This document shows positions 21,693 through 32,355 of a stretch of 64,000 bases of DNA, piece by piece. Below the pieces are notes generated by a model that saw nothing but the letters and a program-made list of their open reading frames with translations, was not told the origin of the DNA and did not search any database. The stretch comes from Dipteris shenzhenensis (Eukaryota > Polypodiophyta > Polypodiopsida > Gleicheniales), in assembly GCA_047967505.1 (NCBI GenBank), contig CM106540.1; one strand, given 5' to 3'. A program made the translations under genes and the position numbers. Positions within the stretch are counted from its first letter, which is position 1, and every line of letters starts with the position of its first letter.

Positions 21693-21772
21693 TGACCACA
21701 CTGTGTGAGCTCTTGGGCATTACTATAAGTCTACCGTTGTGCGTACCCTCTGTTGGGTCATTTTTTCTAACA
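21693..21772. repeat. 80-bp inverted copy of the element A LTR end
   Basis: The reverse complement starts TGTTAGAAAAAATGACCCAA and follows the left end of A (12541 onward) for about 76 bp with roughly seven mismatches. It sits outside the apparent LTR boundary at 21692 and directly abuts LINE-1 sequence. The 9.2-kb insertion therefore has long terminal inverted repeats. Confidence 0.8.
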
Positions 21773-23002
21773 GCCTGCATTTCCACCTCAATGTCCGGGC
21801 CTCTGCCCTGGGATGAAGCATCAGCCTGAGGAGAGGACAAAAGTGCAGCAACTTCTTCTTCAAGAAACAAGGTCCGATTTGCAGTCACAGCAGCCCAGGT
21901 CAAGCCAACACCAGAGTTTTCAGCAGGTGTTTTCCCATGAGAGGATGCACCACTCCAAGTCTGAGAAGGCAAAGGTCGCCTAGGGGAGATCACTTTGCGA
22001 GGAGTTTGCCATCCATCAGTCAAATTTTTTTCCCCCTTCCCCTGAGGTGGAGAGGACAAAGGCACAGGAAAAGAAGCATTACTATTTGAGACAGCGGGGG
22101 CTTTGCCTTTGTCTTGAACAGAGAAAAACTATTTGATCCCTTTGTTTTCTACCACAAAAGAGGCATTTGCATTCTTATTCAAAGGCTGAACCATTTCAGC
22201 TTACACTGGCATCCGTGGAGCTCGGGAAGGGCATTGTGAAGCCATGTGCCCAAATTGCTTGCATTCAAAGCAAGCACCTGCAAACAGTCCCCACTTAAGC
22301 TTGTAAAAGGCACTCCGATGGAAACACTATTCACAGTAACCGAATATGAAGCTGAAGTGGGATGATCCGTATCCCATAAAATGCAGAAGCGATTCGAATT
22401 TCCATTGGGTCACGGTGGACATACCACCTTATCGAGGGAAGCTGCAATTTTAGGTAGAAGAGAAGACAAGCATTGAGGAAAATCCACAACTTCTACCCAA
22501 ACAGAGCAACGACGCCGAATCAATGCTTGATAATCCCGGGTGGGAGACCAAGGCAGGACATGGACCATCTGTTGGCCATAGAAGAGAGGAGAGTACTCCG
22601 GCAAAACCTGATGGTGCTCCTCATCAACCATGATGATCTCCAAAAAGCCCCTCGCTTTATAATGAACTTTTTGGACATAAGAACCACCCAGGGTTCAAGT
22701 CAACCAATTCCCAACATTTGCTGCAGCAGGCATCCGTCCTGGGAAGAAAATTATAATGGCATGCTTTGCATACTCCTTAACTGGATCAAATATATCATCC
22801 ACTTCCACCATAATGCCAATGCTGGGAGTGGATCTTTCCAACCCTTGCAGGTGTCTTCAAACCCTTCATGCATAACCTCATAAACAAGCTGAGCCTCAGG
22901 AGAGTCGTGAAGGGAATCATCTAAATCCATCACTTGTTTTTGTTTCTTGTTGGAAACCAACTTGTCTTTGTGAAAGGTTTTCTCATAGGAACAATCCGCC
23001 AT
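21773..23002 (-). pseudogene. LINE-1 ORF1 (nucleic-acid-binding protein)
   Basis: Starts at 23002 (MADCSYEKTFHKDKLVSNKK). A frameshift near 22820 leads into IGIMVEVDDIFDPVKEYAKH, then the frame 22643-22410 with VLPWSPTRDYQA and CSVWVEVVDFP. This resembles the DUF4283-type domain of plant L1 ORF1. A zinc knuckle (C-FE-C-KQFG-H-MASQ-C) lies at about 22271-22230. A Pro/Ser-rich tail reaches 21773, where element A splits the LINE; the endonuclease resumes at 12540. Several stops are present. Confidence 0.75.
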
Positions 23003-23055
23003 TCGAGTTAAGGAAAAGGCTTGGAAGCAGCAACGCTTTACAAGAAGGAAAGCAC

Positions 23056-23450
23056 AGCAAGTACAAAACTGTACGGACAAAACTATACTGATTTTTCCTG
23101 GCTGTACGGACAAAATCCTATAGATTTTTGACAGCACGAAGAAAAAAAAAATCGAATTTTCTGACAGCAAAACTATACGGAGTATATGGACAAAACTGTA
23201 CGGATTTTTCCTAGCTGTATGGACAAAATCTTACGGATTTTTGACAATACGAAATAAAAAATTCCCAAATTTTCTGACAGCAAAACTGTACGGATTTTCC
23301 CCGACTGTACGGACAAAACTGTATGGACTATACGGACAAAACTGTATGGATTTTTCCTGGCTGTATGGACAAAATCGTACAGATTTTTGATAGTATGAAA
23401 ATTTTTACATTTTTTTCCGAATTTTCTGACAGAGCGTACGGAGACAAAAC
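23056..23450 (-). repeat. Tandem monomers in the LINE-1 5' leader
   Basis: About three repeats of roughly 114 bp are built from GACAAAACTGTACGGATTTT, TCCTGGCTGTACGGACAAAA, GATTTTTGACAGCACGAA and CCAAATTTTCTGACAGCA. Matching stretches start at about 23075, 23189 and 23334, with a partial extra copy between the last two. They lie just upstream of ORF1 on its own strand, the place where promoter monomers sit in some mammalian L1 elements. Confidence 0.75.
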
Positions 23451-23574
23451 GGGCGTCAAACGAAACCTCGAGGGTGTCAAACTGAGGGAGAAACAAGCAG
23501 CTGCAGCGTGGGAGCACGAGGGCTAGCACAGGATCTCTCTTGGAGTTCTCTCTCACATACCAAACACACCTCTC

Positions 23575-23660
23575 TCTTTCACACACACACACAGTGCTTC
23601 GGAACACACACACCCCCCCCCCCCAAAACATCACACACACACACACAGAAGGCAAGTCAC
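23575..23660. repeat. (CA)n microsatellite with C tract
   Basis: CACACACACACA runs flank a run of about twelve C residues at about 23613-23624. It lies between the LINE-1 leader and cyclase exon 4. Confidence 0.9.
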
Positions 23661-23734
23661 ACACAGCATCTTTGCTTGTATGCAAAAAAATTTGGGATTG
23701 GGAATTTTTTTGATAAAGTATTCGTCTACATCAC

Positions 23735-23832
23735 CAATAAGCTTGATCCTAGTGTTTTCTGCAAGCCATTGTGCTCCTTCTTCAGTAAAACCAACATAGC
23801 TTGTATCAAATTGTCTTTTCCACATCAATCGC
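23735..23832 (-). CDS. Cyclase-like gene, exon 4
   Basis: A 98-nt exon, 14.5 kb downstream of exon 3. The acceptor reads TTTAATGCAG and the donor is GTGATGTA. Its first base completes the Arg codon begun as AG in exon 3. The exon then reads [20 protein letters not shown] and on through [12 protein letters not shown], matching the plant cyclase segment [15 protein letters not shown]...GAQWL. It ends with the first base of a Gly codon. The 5' end of LINE-1 lies about 285 bp beyond the donor. Confidence 0.92.
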
Positions 23833-25100
23833 CTGCATTAAACAATCTTTAGCTTGGGGAGACAATAGTAGCAATCGTTAAAATCCTCAGTGTTTCATAC
23901 AAACCAACCTTTACATGAAAGTAAATTCTATTACATAGCTTAAAGTGGCAAGCATACAAAATGCATGGGAACCCTTCAAATGAAATTAAATGCCACACGA
24001 CTTATTGTCCCGTATAGACAAGAGATACATCACATTTCCTCTGCTAGCCTTCGAACCATTGCCCTGTCCTAGTGTCCTTTTATTCACCACTGATTATTAC
24101 TCCTGTTTCCCGCTTTGTACATTGTAACAAATAGACCAAAGTATATTGATGGCATAAAAGTAAGGTTACTTTTTAAAGAGATTTTTTATGCTGCCTAAAT
24201 CCAAGGGGACCAGTGTGATATGTTGTGCAAACTTGACCTTGTTAATAGAGAGCATGCAAATTAGTTGCCCCACAAGACCACTCAGTTAAGAGATCCCCAT
24301 AAGATTTGCTAAGGATACCATTAAAGGGGTATTGATCTGAACGTTTTATGTGGCATGAGGGTGACATTTGACAGCCAGTAGCAATCATTTACAACATGGC
24401 CAAGCAGACTGGAAATAAAACAATGTTGTGGGCCATTTATATATCTGTTTGTTAGTCTTTGTCTATGCTGTTATGAGACTTTTAGAAACTTATGTCTGCA
24501 CGATTTGGGCATTTTACGTTGAAAGGGAAGGAACTTTAAGATGCAATATATACAATATGCTATCTGATTGCATTGTAAAAGGACTATCCAGAACATAATG
24601 TAATGGAGTTAAGGCATGAAAAAATAACTTCATACCATCAGAAATATCTAGTAAGTATGACAAGAGTGACAGACTCAAGGTGCTGATACATGCAGAGCAT
24701 GAATAAAACTCAAGGAATCCATGCACCATGCAAAACACAAAAAAGCCAAGATTGTGGCTGAAAAGGGCACACGAAGCTAGAGGGTGACTCAAAAGGAAAG
24801 GGCTGTCTCTCCACTCCTATATAAAAATCATACTCCTAGTATCTGTGAGTTAAGATGCATGATGTTTATCATTTGAGCCCAAGTTTTGCAGTTGAATATT
24901 TTTGCACTTTAACAAGTATTTTCTCACTTTCATGCCAAATGATTCCTTCGTCAGCACACAGCTGCAACACTGTAAGACACACATGATAGGGCATCCTATC
25001 ATGAGGGACCTTCTCCCAATTTCCATTTGATAGAAGAACCCTTCTCAGAAGTTACGTATGATATATGAAACAGAGCATTAACCTTCACTAGAAGAAAATG
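23833..25100. other. Intron 3, right of exon 4 acceptor, unassigned
   Basis: AT-rich sequence without recognisable coding remnant, LTR or tandem repeat. Confidence 0.5.
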
Positions 25101-25189
25101 TTATGTGGTTGAATGTAGTGACCTAATGTGGTGATCTAGACCACTCTTTTAGTGGATATCCCACAAGTAGGTGGCTGTGCCCCTAAGAC

Positions 25190-25810
25190 TCACACATAAT
25201 AGGGCAAAAAACGCCTTTGGAGAAGTGGACTTTGTTGTTTGGATATACGCTCTCAAGACCCATAAATTTAGGCTAGTCTAGAAACTCTCTCAATGGGCTG
25301 CTCTGGATGGTCTCTTGAAATTTCCATGCATTGCTGACTGTGAACTGAAAAAAGCAGAAGTTGTTGGAGTGGTTACCTTTGGCATAGATCAGGATTCCTT
25401 CCTCGCCACTAATGGCAGCTACTGTCAGGGCCTGGCACAGTTTTAGAGGTTCATTGATATGGAGTCCTACATCCACACAAGACGAGATTTTTAGGCAGCC
25501 TATTATGTGGAATGCTTTTATTTGGGATGATCATGCCATGGCTCTGGGAGCTCCAAGGTATATGCAATGGTCTAAGTGGACAGAGGTTCTTCTTCCACAA
25601 TGGGATCTTGAAAGGCTTTCAAGAACCTTTCCAATGAGATCAGGGAGTTCAAAAAGTACTCCATCTTAGGGGAAGTAAAAGAAGAATTGCTATATGATTC
25701 AGCTATCCCTTTGGAGTGGACTACAGGGAACGGTGGACAGCCTAACCCTTTGAGATGGATGGGGGCCTTCTTTCAACATTGGTATTCCCGTTCAGATGAT
25801 TGAGGGCACT
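25190..25810 (+). pseudogene. LINE fragment between RT and zf-RVT
   Basis: The frame at 25412-25669 reads AWHSFRGSLIWSPTSTQDEI, FRQPIMWNAFIWDD and RYMQWSKWTEV. Beyond a stop it continues DSAIPLEWTTGNGGQPNPLR. This is the spacer of plant L1 ORF2 between the RT thumb and zf-RVT (consensus LR.P...N). Upstream frames carry stops. No catalytic residues are present. Confidence 0.5.
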
Positions 25811-26118
25811 ATTATTTTGTGCGTGTAAGTCTGGTGGTAGAATGGTGAGGTCACAATACACTATTCCTTGGGACTGATGGCTTCTTCCAGTGAGTAGTGG
25901 GCTTGGTTAAGTTTGTCTCGGGCTGGTATGTTGATGCCAGTCCACAGATGGCTCATGGGGAAGGGTGTCCCAATAACCTAGGACCCTGGTGAATGGAGCT
26001 GGGCATTGGAAAGTAGTTATGATTTGGAAACATCCATGTAACTAGAATGCTTAAACAAGGAAAAATAAGGCTTAGCCACCATGCTGAGTTGAGACTAAAA
26101 GTGACTTGCTGGAAATGG

Positions 26119-26350
26119 TTAAGATAATCAAAGAACATAGCTGTCTTCATTTAACATTAAGACTGACTGTATAGTTTGGTCAGATTTAGTTGGTGCGCAC
26201 AAGGATAGACCACTACCCTGGATTCAAACCCAAAGTCGCTTGTTAAAAGCACCTACTCATCCTTAAGGTAATCAAAGCACATAGCTGTGTTCATTCAATG
26301 TTAAGACTGACTCACACAAAGTTTGGTGAGTTTGGATACCTTGGTAGGTG
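26119..26350. repeat. Degenerate duplication
   Basis: TAATCAAAGAACATAGCTGT (26127) and TAATCAAAGCACATAGCTGT (26269) begin two related blocks that continue TTAAGACTGACT and GTTTGGT. The copies have drifted noticeably. Confidence 0.65.
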
Positions 26351-26635
26351 CACTGGAGGCCTAAAAAAGTTGATGCATCTGGTGCAAATGACAAACCCAT
26401 GGTCAACAAGTGAACTAAGGTAATGAATAAGGTTATTACCTTTCTAACCCGCATGTGGATTGGGTAGTGCACATACCATCAAAAGTAATACAAGGGCTAC
26501 AAGTCACTATATAGATAGGCCTTTGAGAAGTGCAACAGGGGTAAACTCCTGCCTTGTCAGACTTCTCCCCTCCCGCTCCCCCTCCATCCTCCTATGACTA
26601 GGCAATTCCGTGTTTAATGCAGTTCCCATCCTCTC

Positions 26636-26890
26636 CATGGGCTCAGACACTTTGTACTAGTGTTTAGGTTTGTATTTGTCTTGGGTGCACATGCCTGCTT
26701 AGATGTTCCACCCATTCAGGTCATTGGATCTAGTTGCTCAGACAACATACAAAGGACCACCACAGTGATGCCACACTGCAGGACCCATCCTCTCCATCGG
26801 CTTAGACACTTTGTACTAGTGTTTAGGTTTGTATTTGTCTTGGGATGCACATGCCTGCTTAGATGTTCCACCCATTCAGGTCATTAGATC
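26636..26890. repeat. 159-bp tandem duplication
   Basis: AGACACTTTGTACTAGTGTT and the next 75 bp, through CACCCATTCAGGTCATT, occur at about 26645 and 26804, nearly identical. Confidence 0.9.
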
Positions 26891-27039
26891 TGGGTCTTTT
26901 AGTCTCATATACCCTTAGTTCTTTTGTAGACTTCAAAACTTTCTTTCTTCCTTGTCTTTCCCCTCCACTTGCTGTGCTCAGCCTATGAGCAATCTGCTCG
27001 TTGGAGGTGAGCTTTGGCACATTTCCCTGTGCCTGTCAC

Positions 27040-27655
27040 CCTCCCTGACTTTTTTTCCACCCTTTGCTCCCTTCTGCCTCTGCCTAGCTAGTTCTTTGCT
27101 CCCCCTTGGAGCTGTAGAAGGCATCGTATAGTGTGCTTCCCCCCTTGTTGCAAGTCACAAGGCCACTCGGGTCTTGGTTTGCTGCTCAGCCCCAACAGGC
27201 TGTTCCATTGGCCATTCAGCCAGAGAAGGGCTGGAAGGAGCATGCACTGGTTGCAGGGTGTCCCTAGCTGCCAAAAGATGGCCAGTTTCCGTGTTCCCCT
27301 CCCCTTGGTCTTTTTGACAGCCTGGGGGTCTTCCTTTCCCCCCTTCTAGCCTTCCTTTCCCCATTCTTTCCCTCGACTCCATCCTGCATCCATTCCTTCC
27401 CACCCTTTTCTACCTTTCTGCTGTTCCCCCCACCCCCCAATTTCCCTTGCTTTTACACTCTCCCTTGCCTTTTCACTCCCCCCTTGCCTTTTGCCATTCC
27501 ACTCCCCCTTCCCCTGTTTTCCCTTCTCCATATTCCCTCTAGCCCCCTTGCTCTTTATTTCACTCCCCATTCCTGTTTCCACTCTCCATCTTGCATTTCC
27601 ACTCCCCCCTTCCCCTCTTTTCCTGTATCCATTCTCTCCATTTCCTCTTTCCCCT
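27040..27655. repeat. Pyrimidine-rich low-complexity tract
   Basis: Irregular CCCTTGC / TTTCCACTCC runs dominate, becoming almost pure C and T after 27350. The open frames in it are compositional. It lies directly upstream of a LINE 3' end, as the CT minisatellite at 31.7 kb lies upstream of the related element. Confidence 0.7.
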
Positions 27656-28505
27656 TGCCTAGGGAAAGGCGGATTTGTACCTTGTGTGATCTATAGGAGA
27701 TCGAGTTAGAGGAGCATTTCATCTTCAGGTGCTCACTGTACTATGAGATCCGAGGACGCTACTATTGTCTCTTTAGAGATAGCTTCGGACTGCTCTCCCA
27801 CTTCCTCTCCTATCCAGATCAGAGATGCTTAGCCACCTTCATCCATGAGGCAGTTAGGCATCAAGAGCGCCTACTCAGACTACAGAGAAAGGACAGGGAA
27901 CACAGGCAAGCCCATCTCATAGCATAATCACAAAGTTCTTCTAGCCAACAAATCGCACAGATCACTGTTCCACGAGTAGTTGGTGACGCAAAGATGCAAA
28001 GCCAATGACACGACACACCCGACAGAGGGAGAACACACAGATCATACTTGGAGACATCCCTTCCGTAAGTATGCTGGGATGTGACCTACGTGACCTCAGG
28101 AGTTACCATGGCCCTTGTCAAACGCACAACCGCAGCTAGGCGGCCACGATGGACCACATGCATAGATAGCCACAACAACGCTCTATCTCTACTCTTATAA
28201 CACTACAGCCCCACCAGCCATTGGGCCCTTCGTGACCTCTCTTCTAGGGACCTCTAATATCTGCGATATACCGCACCAGTCTTGATATTGAATTCGATTT
28301 GACATGATGCTGCTGTAGATGATGTTGATGTTAGGACTATGTAGTATTGACACTTTTTACGACTATGTAAAATTTAGCATCTACCATGGGTGATGATGCT
28401 CGTTTCAGTATCTTCACCCTTTCAGCTTGTTGTATCAGGTCTCATAGACCCATTGCTCTTCCGAAGACTCTAATAAACTTTCTTTCTTTCTTTCTTTCTA
28501 TCTCC
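27655..28505 (+). pseudogene. LINE 3' end with short-repeat tail (family R, copy 1)
   Basis: The C-terminal zinc-finger region of a LINE ORF2 reads ERRICTLCDL, a stop, EIELEEHFIFRCSLYYEIRG, then ends near 27928. A 3' UTR of about 550 bp follows, ending TCATAGACCCATTGCTCTTC, CGAAGACTCTAATAAACTTTC and (TTTC)n at 28477-28500. The tail is a microsatellite rather than poly-A, as in RTE-like LINEs. The upstream RT and endonuclease are absent. Confidence 0.65.
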
Positions 28506-29763
28506 ATCCCGTTTCCACTCTCCTCCTTGCCTTTTCCTCTCTCCCTTTCCCTTCCCCTTCTCTTTTTCTCTCCCTCTTTTTCATGTCCTTTTCTTTCCTC
28601 TTCCCTTCCCTTGCCCATTCCCCCCCTTTTTTCCCCACATTAGTCGAGCAATTTGCACCTTAGCATTAGTGTGAACATTTAGTGGGTGGAGGTCACACGA
28701 CTCTTAGGACAGTGTCATAGTTGGTAGAGAGAATGGCCATCTAATCAAGGCTTTCTTGTGGTTTATAGGTTACCTGGGATGGGACAGGTAGGTGAGCCAG
28801 TGTCACAATCAACAAAAGCCCACCCAACATGCTCCTCCTCAGTCCTCACCGTGTAAGATGCACCTTCACAAATTCCCTTAGGTATGACTTGGGTGCTTGT
28901 CCAAAATCGGAGCTAGCCCTCTCCTTCCACTTCTTCCCCACTTGCCCCTTGCATTTACTAACACCTCTTGCCCCCTCCATCCCCGTGACACTCCCATTGT
29001 CTCCCTCTCTCCAATGCTAGAGGTGGGCAGGTTAGAGCCGCAATCCAAGACCTCACCTCCTCATCTTCTTCCTCTTCTTCGATGTCAGTGCACACTCCTA
29101 GACTTCGATGTCAATGCACAGTCCTAGACCTTGCATGAGGATGTTTGAAGCCATGGAAGTACATGTAAGTTCCCACCAACTACCCTCATAGACAGGATAT
29201 CTCGATCATACATGGCATTTTGGGTGCCTTGGGTAGCAAGGTCCACTCCCCTTAGGGTGTGGGTGTTTGAAAGACCAAGGACAAGTTGTGGTCCCCATAG
29301 ACCTTTGACCAGATCTTTAGGGATCATATGTGTCCTTCATAGGACGATGGATGGGAGTGGCAAGGGCCCAATTGCATGAGACATTGTGCATACATTAAGC
29401 ACAATGTACCATACTACAATAAAAGAAATGGGTCCATGAGAGATCAATTTGGCCATCTTTTCATGTCAAAAGGGCCTAGCCCCATGTAGGCCCCAATTAT
29501 ACACCTTTTAGAGAAAAATATGAAGTGAGTTCCCCAAATAGCATAAGGTTTGGTCACTATTATGACCAATGATGATGTTTGATTTGATCCCAAACTAGGC
29601 CGCATAGAATCCTATTCGACAACTCACAAAGGTAACTTAAGATAAAAGCATCTCTAGAGAATGGTTCTAGACCATTAGTTTCCCAACACTCTTCAAGCTA
29701 AAAATTTATGGGGCCTATTTTGATCAAATATTTTTAAAAGCTACACTTTTTTAAAAAAGACCT
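28506..29763. other. Intron 3, unassigned, partly CT-rich
   Basis: 28506-28640 is a CT-rich continuation of the tail. The remainder shows no assignable coding sequence or repeat. Confidence 0.5.
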
Positions 29764-30508
29764 GGGGAAATATTCAATGTTCAAAACTAGCGTCCCATAC
29801 CACTAGAGCTTCAAAACCTACCCCTACTTCTCTCAAAAAGTCCTACAGCATTGCATTCTCACGTAGTTGATGGAGAGAATTGCATTCTCAGGTAGCTTAC
29901 GGAAATATACAACTCCGAGATGGTTTCTCCCAACTTCATCTTGATTGGAGAGATCATCCTTGTATACAACTCCGAGATGGTTTCTCCCAACTTCATCTTG
30001 ATTGGAGACGGTGCTTGCACAATCATATGCTCAAAATTCTTTGACTTAATAGTGTGCAAGAACTCCTTGCACAAGTCCTTAAGTTCAGCCTAGGTCTGAA
30101 GTGATCTACTGAAAATCAGTAAATATCTACTGCATCCTCCCTGGGGGAATATTCAATGTTCAAAACTAGCGTCCCATACCACTAGAGCTTCAAAACCTAC
30201 CCCTACTTCTCTCAAAAAGTCCTACAGCATTGCATTCTCACGTAGTTGATGGAGAGAATTGCATTCTCAGGTAGCTTACAGAAATATACAACTCTGAGAT
30301 GGTTTCTCCCAACTTCATCTTGATTGGAGAGATCATCCTTGTATACAACTCCAAGATGGTTTCTCCCAACTTCATCTTGATTGGAGACAGTGCTTGCACA
30401 ATCATATGCTCGAAATTCTGTGACTTAATAGTGTGCAAGAACTCCTTAAGTTCGGCCTAGGTCTGAAGTGATCTACTGAAAATCAGTAAATATCTACTGC
30501 ATCCTCCA
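29764..30508. repeat. 379-bp tandem duplication containing a 57-bp duplication
   Basis: ATTCAATGTTCAAAACTAGC starts both outer copies (29772, 30151), which are over 95% alike by eye. Inside each, ATACAACTCCGAGATGGTTT (29907, 29964) starts an inner 57-bp duplication. Because both outer copies carry the inner repeat, the inner event came first. The minus-strand frame across it reads PIKMKLGETISELYTRMIS twice and stays open for 66-71 codons. No family is recognised. Confidence 0.9.
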
Positions 30509-31250
30509 AAGAAGAAGGAAATATATTGAAGTAAGTGTGCTCTCTCTAGCAACTTGTATTTCACTTCTATCTACCTCATGTCCACCTTGTGTCTACCTCA
30601 TGTCCGCCTTGCATCTGCCTCATGTCCTCCTCCCTTAGTTAGTCTAGTGCACATCATCTTGTAAACATGTATTCGAGCTGTCAAGTATTTCTGTATTTGT
30701 GTGGATTTCTTGGAGGTCCCCCTCTTTTACAAGTGACCCTAAGTCGGCGGTAATACTTCCATAAGTGGCTCGACCAACCTTTCAACAAATTTTGGCGTTC
30801 AAGATGGGACACTTCTTGTGTGAAGAGGTCACTTGCAACAACGTTACATGTCTTGTGAATCATTGCATGGTTGTTGAGTCTACTATCTTATGTTAGCGTG
30901 TGAAATATATTGGCATCCTTAATCAAGAGAGCAGAAAAAGAAGACTGAAGAAGATTGGGAGGAAAGTGACCTAAAAGATTTGGGATTATTTGACTTTAAT
31001 GGGTATACACAGTGTGTCCACATCACCAACCTCTGCCTATAGTGAACCTACTCATCAGATAGTGAGACTACCACCTCGACTTAGAGTGCTGGTCGAAATA
31101 AGAGGAAGAAGTGTAGAGTAGGGAGAGAGAAGTACAAGTGGAAGAGGCAACTGAGTAGGAAGGAGCAACAAAGGAAACCACATCCTTTGTATCTACTCCC
31201 ATGGCTGCATAAACACATCAACAGCAGGAGTAGGAGGCAACATTCTGTCC
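30509..31250. other. Intron 3, unassigned
   Basis: No coding remnant or repeat beyond scattered CTACCTCATGTCC motifs at 30560-30640. Confidence 0.5.
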
Positions 31251-31251
31251 C

Positions 31252-31283
31252 CACCACCTCCACCACCACCACCACCACCACCA
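31252..31283. repeat. (CAC)n microsatellite
   Basis: CCACCACCTCCACCACCACC and onward, about ten trinucleotide units. Confidence 0.95.
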
Positions 31284-31649
31284 ACGAACACTTGTTGGAG
31301 CTTGATGAAAGGAACAACCAGAACAAAGGTTTAGACAAGCCCCAACAACCCAATAGGGACTTCCCTTGCATGGGTATGTGTCTCTGCTAATTACAAGGTA
31401 GCCTAGCTCTTACAAGGTGGCTGAACTCGTAGTTCATGCCACTTTTGTCCTTCTCCACACTCCTTTGCTCCCACAATGGTGTCTCCACTATACTCTCTCC
31501 ACAATATCTCTCCCCACTCCTCTCTCCTTTTTCCCTTGGAGTCTCTATCCCTGGCGTTGATGGGGCCGCCAATGGTGGGCCGCCAATGCTCCTCCTTCCT
31601 GCTCCCCTCCTTGCTGCCCCCTCCCTCCCTCCGCCCCCCCCTCTCTCTC

Positions 31650-32211
31650 TCTGTGCTACCCCTTGCGCTCTCCCTGTGGTACCACTGTGCTACCCCCTCT
31701 GCTCTCCCTGCGCTACCCCCTGCTCTCTCTCTCTCTCCCGCTACCCCCTGCTCTCCCCCCTGCTCTACCCCTGCTCTCTCCCTGCGCTACCCCTGCTCTC
31801 TCCTTGCGCTACCCCTATGCTACCCCCTGCTCTCTCCCTACACTACCCCCTCCGCTAGCCCCTCTATACCCCCCCGCTACCTCTGCTACCCCCCCCGCTA
31901 CCTCTGCTAACCCCCCTCCACTACCCCTGCTACCCCCCGCTAACCCCCTCCACTACCCCCCGCTACCCCCTCCGCTACCTACCCCCCGCTACCCCCTCCG
32001 CTAACCCCCCCGCTACCCTTCTCGCTAACCCCCCCGCTACCTCGCTACCCCCCCGCTACCTCGCTATCCTCTCGCTAACCCCCCCGCTACCTCGCTACCT
32101 CCCCCGCTACCCCTCTCGCTACCCCCTCCGCTACCCCTCTCTACCCCCCGCTACCCCCTCCGCTAGCCCCCACACTACCCCCTCGCTACCCCCCCCTTCC
32201 CCCCCCCCCCC
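31650..32211. repeat. Pyrimidine-rich minisatellite (GCTACCCCCTC type)
   Basis: More than forty irregular units of about 9-14 bp with core CGCTACCCCC, CTGCTCTCTCC or GCTAACCCCC run for 560 bp and end in a long C run. One strand is nearly pure C/T with regular single purines, which can favour triplex or other non-B structure. Frames through it are compositional. Confidence 0.9.
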
Positions 32212-32355
32212 AATTTTTTTTTCCCCAAGGGGGAAAAAATAAAAAACAGCATCTTCGACCTCTTGCAGTCCCTTCTTTGCCCCCATAATGAAGGGAACAG
32301 GGGGACGAGGACAAGAGACTAGGCGGGAGACCCCTCAATCCAAATCTGCATACGC

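Noticed and set aside
21578-21829. Possible promoter or gene start at the element A/LINE-1 border
   Set aside because: The frame crosses the LTR, the inverted 80 bp and LINE-1, so it is a chance fusion.
23631-23828. Independent small ORF starting [14 protein letters not shown]
   Set aside because: Only its first part is coding. It is cyclase exon 4 read past the donor into the CA repeat of the intron.
23508-23852. 114-codon plus-strand ORF over the CA repeat
   Set aside because: Repeat-driven frame overlapping the antisense of exon 4.
31436-32004. Overlapping Pro/Ser/Leu-rich ORFs of 113-144 codons
   Set aside because: They are open in all three frames only because the minisatellite is pyrimidine-rich and lacks stop triplets.
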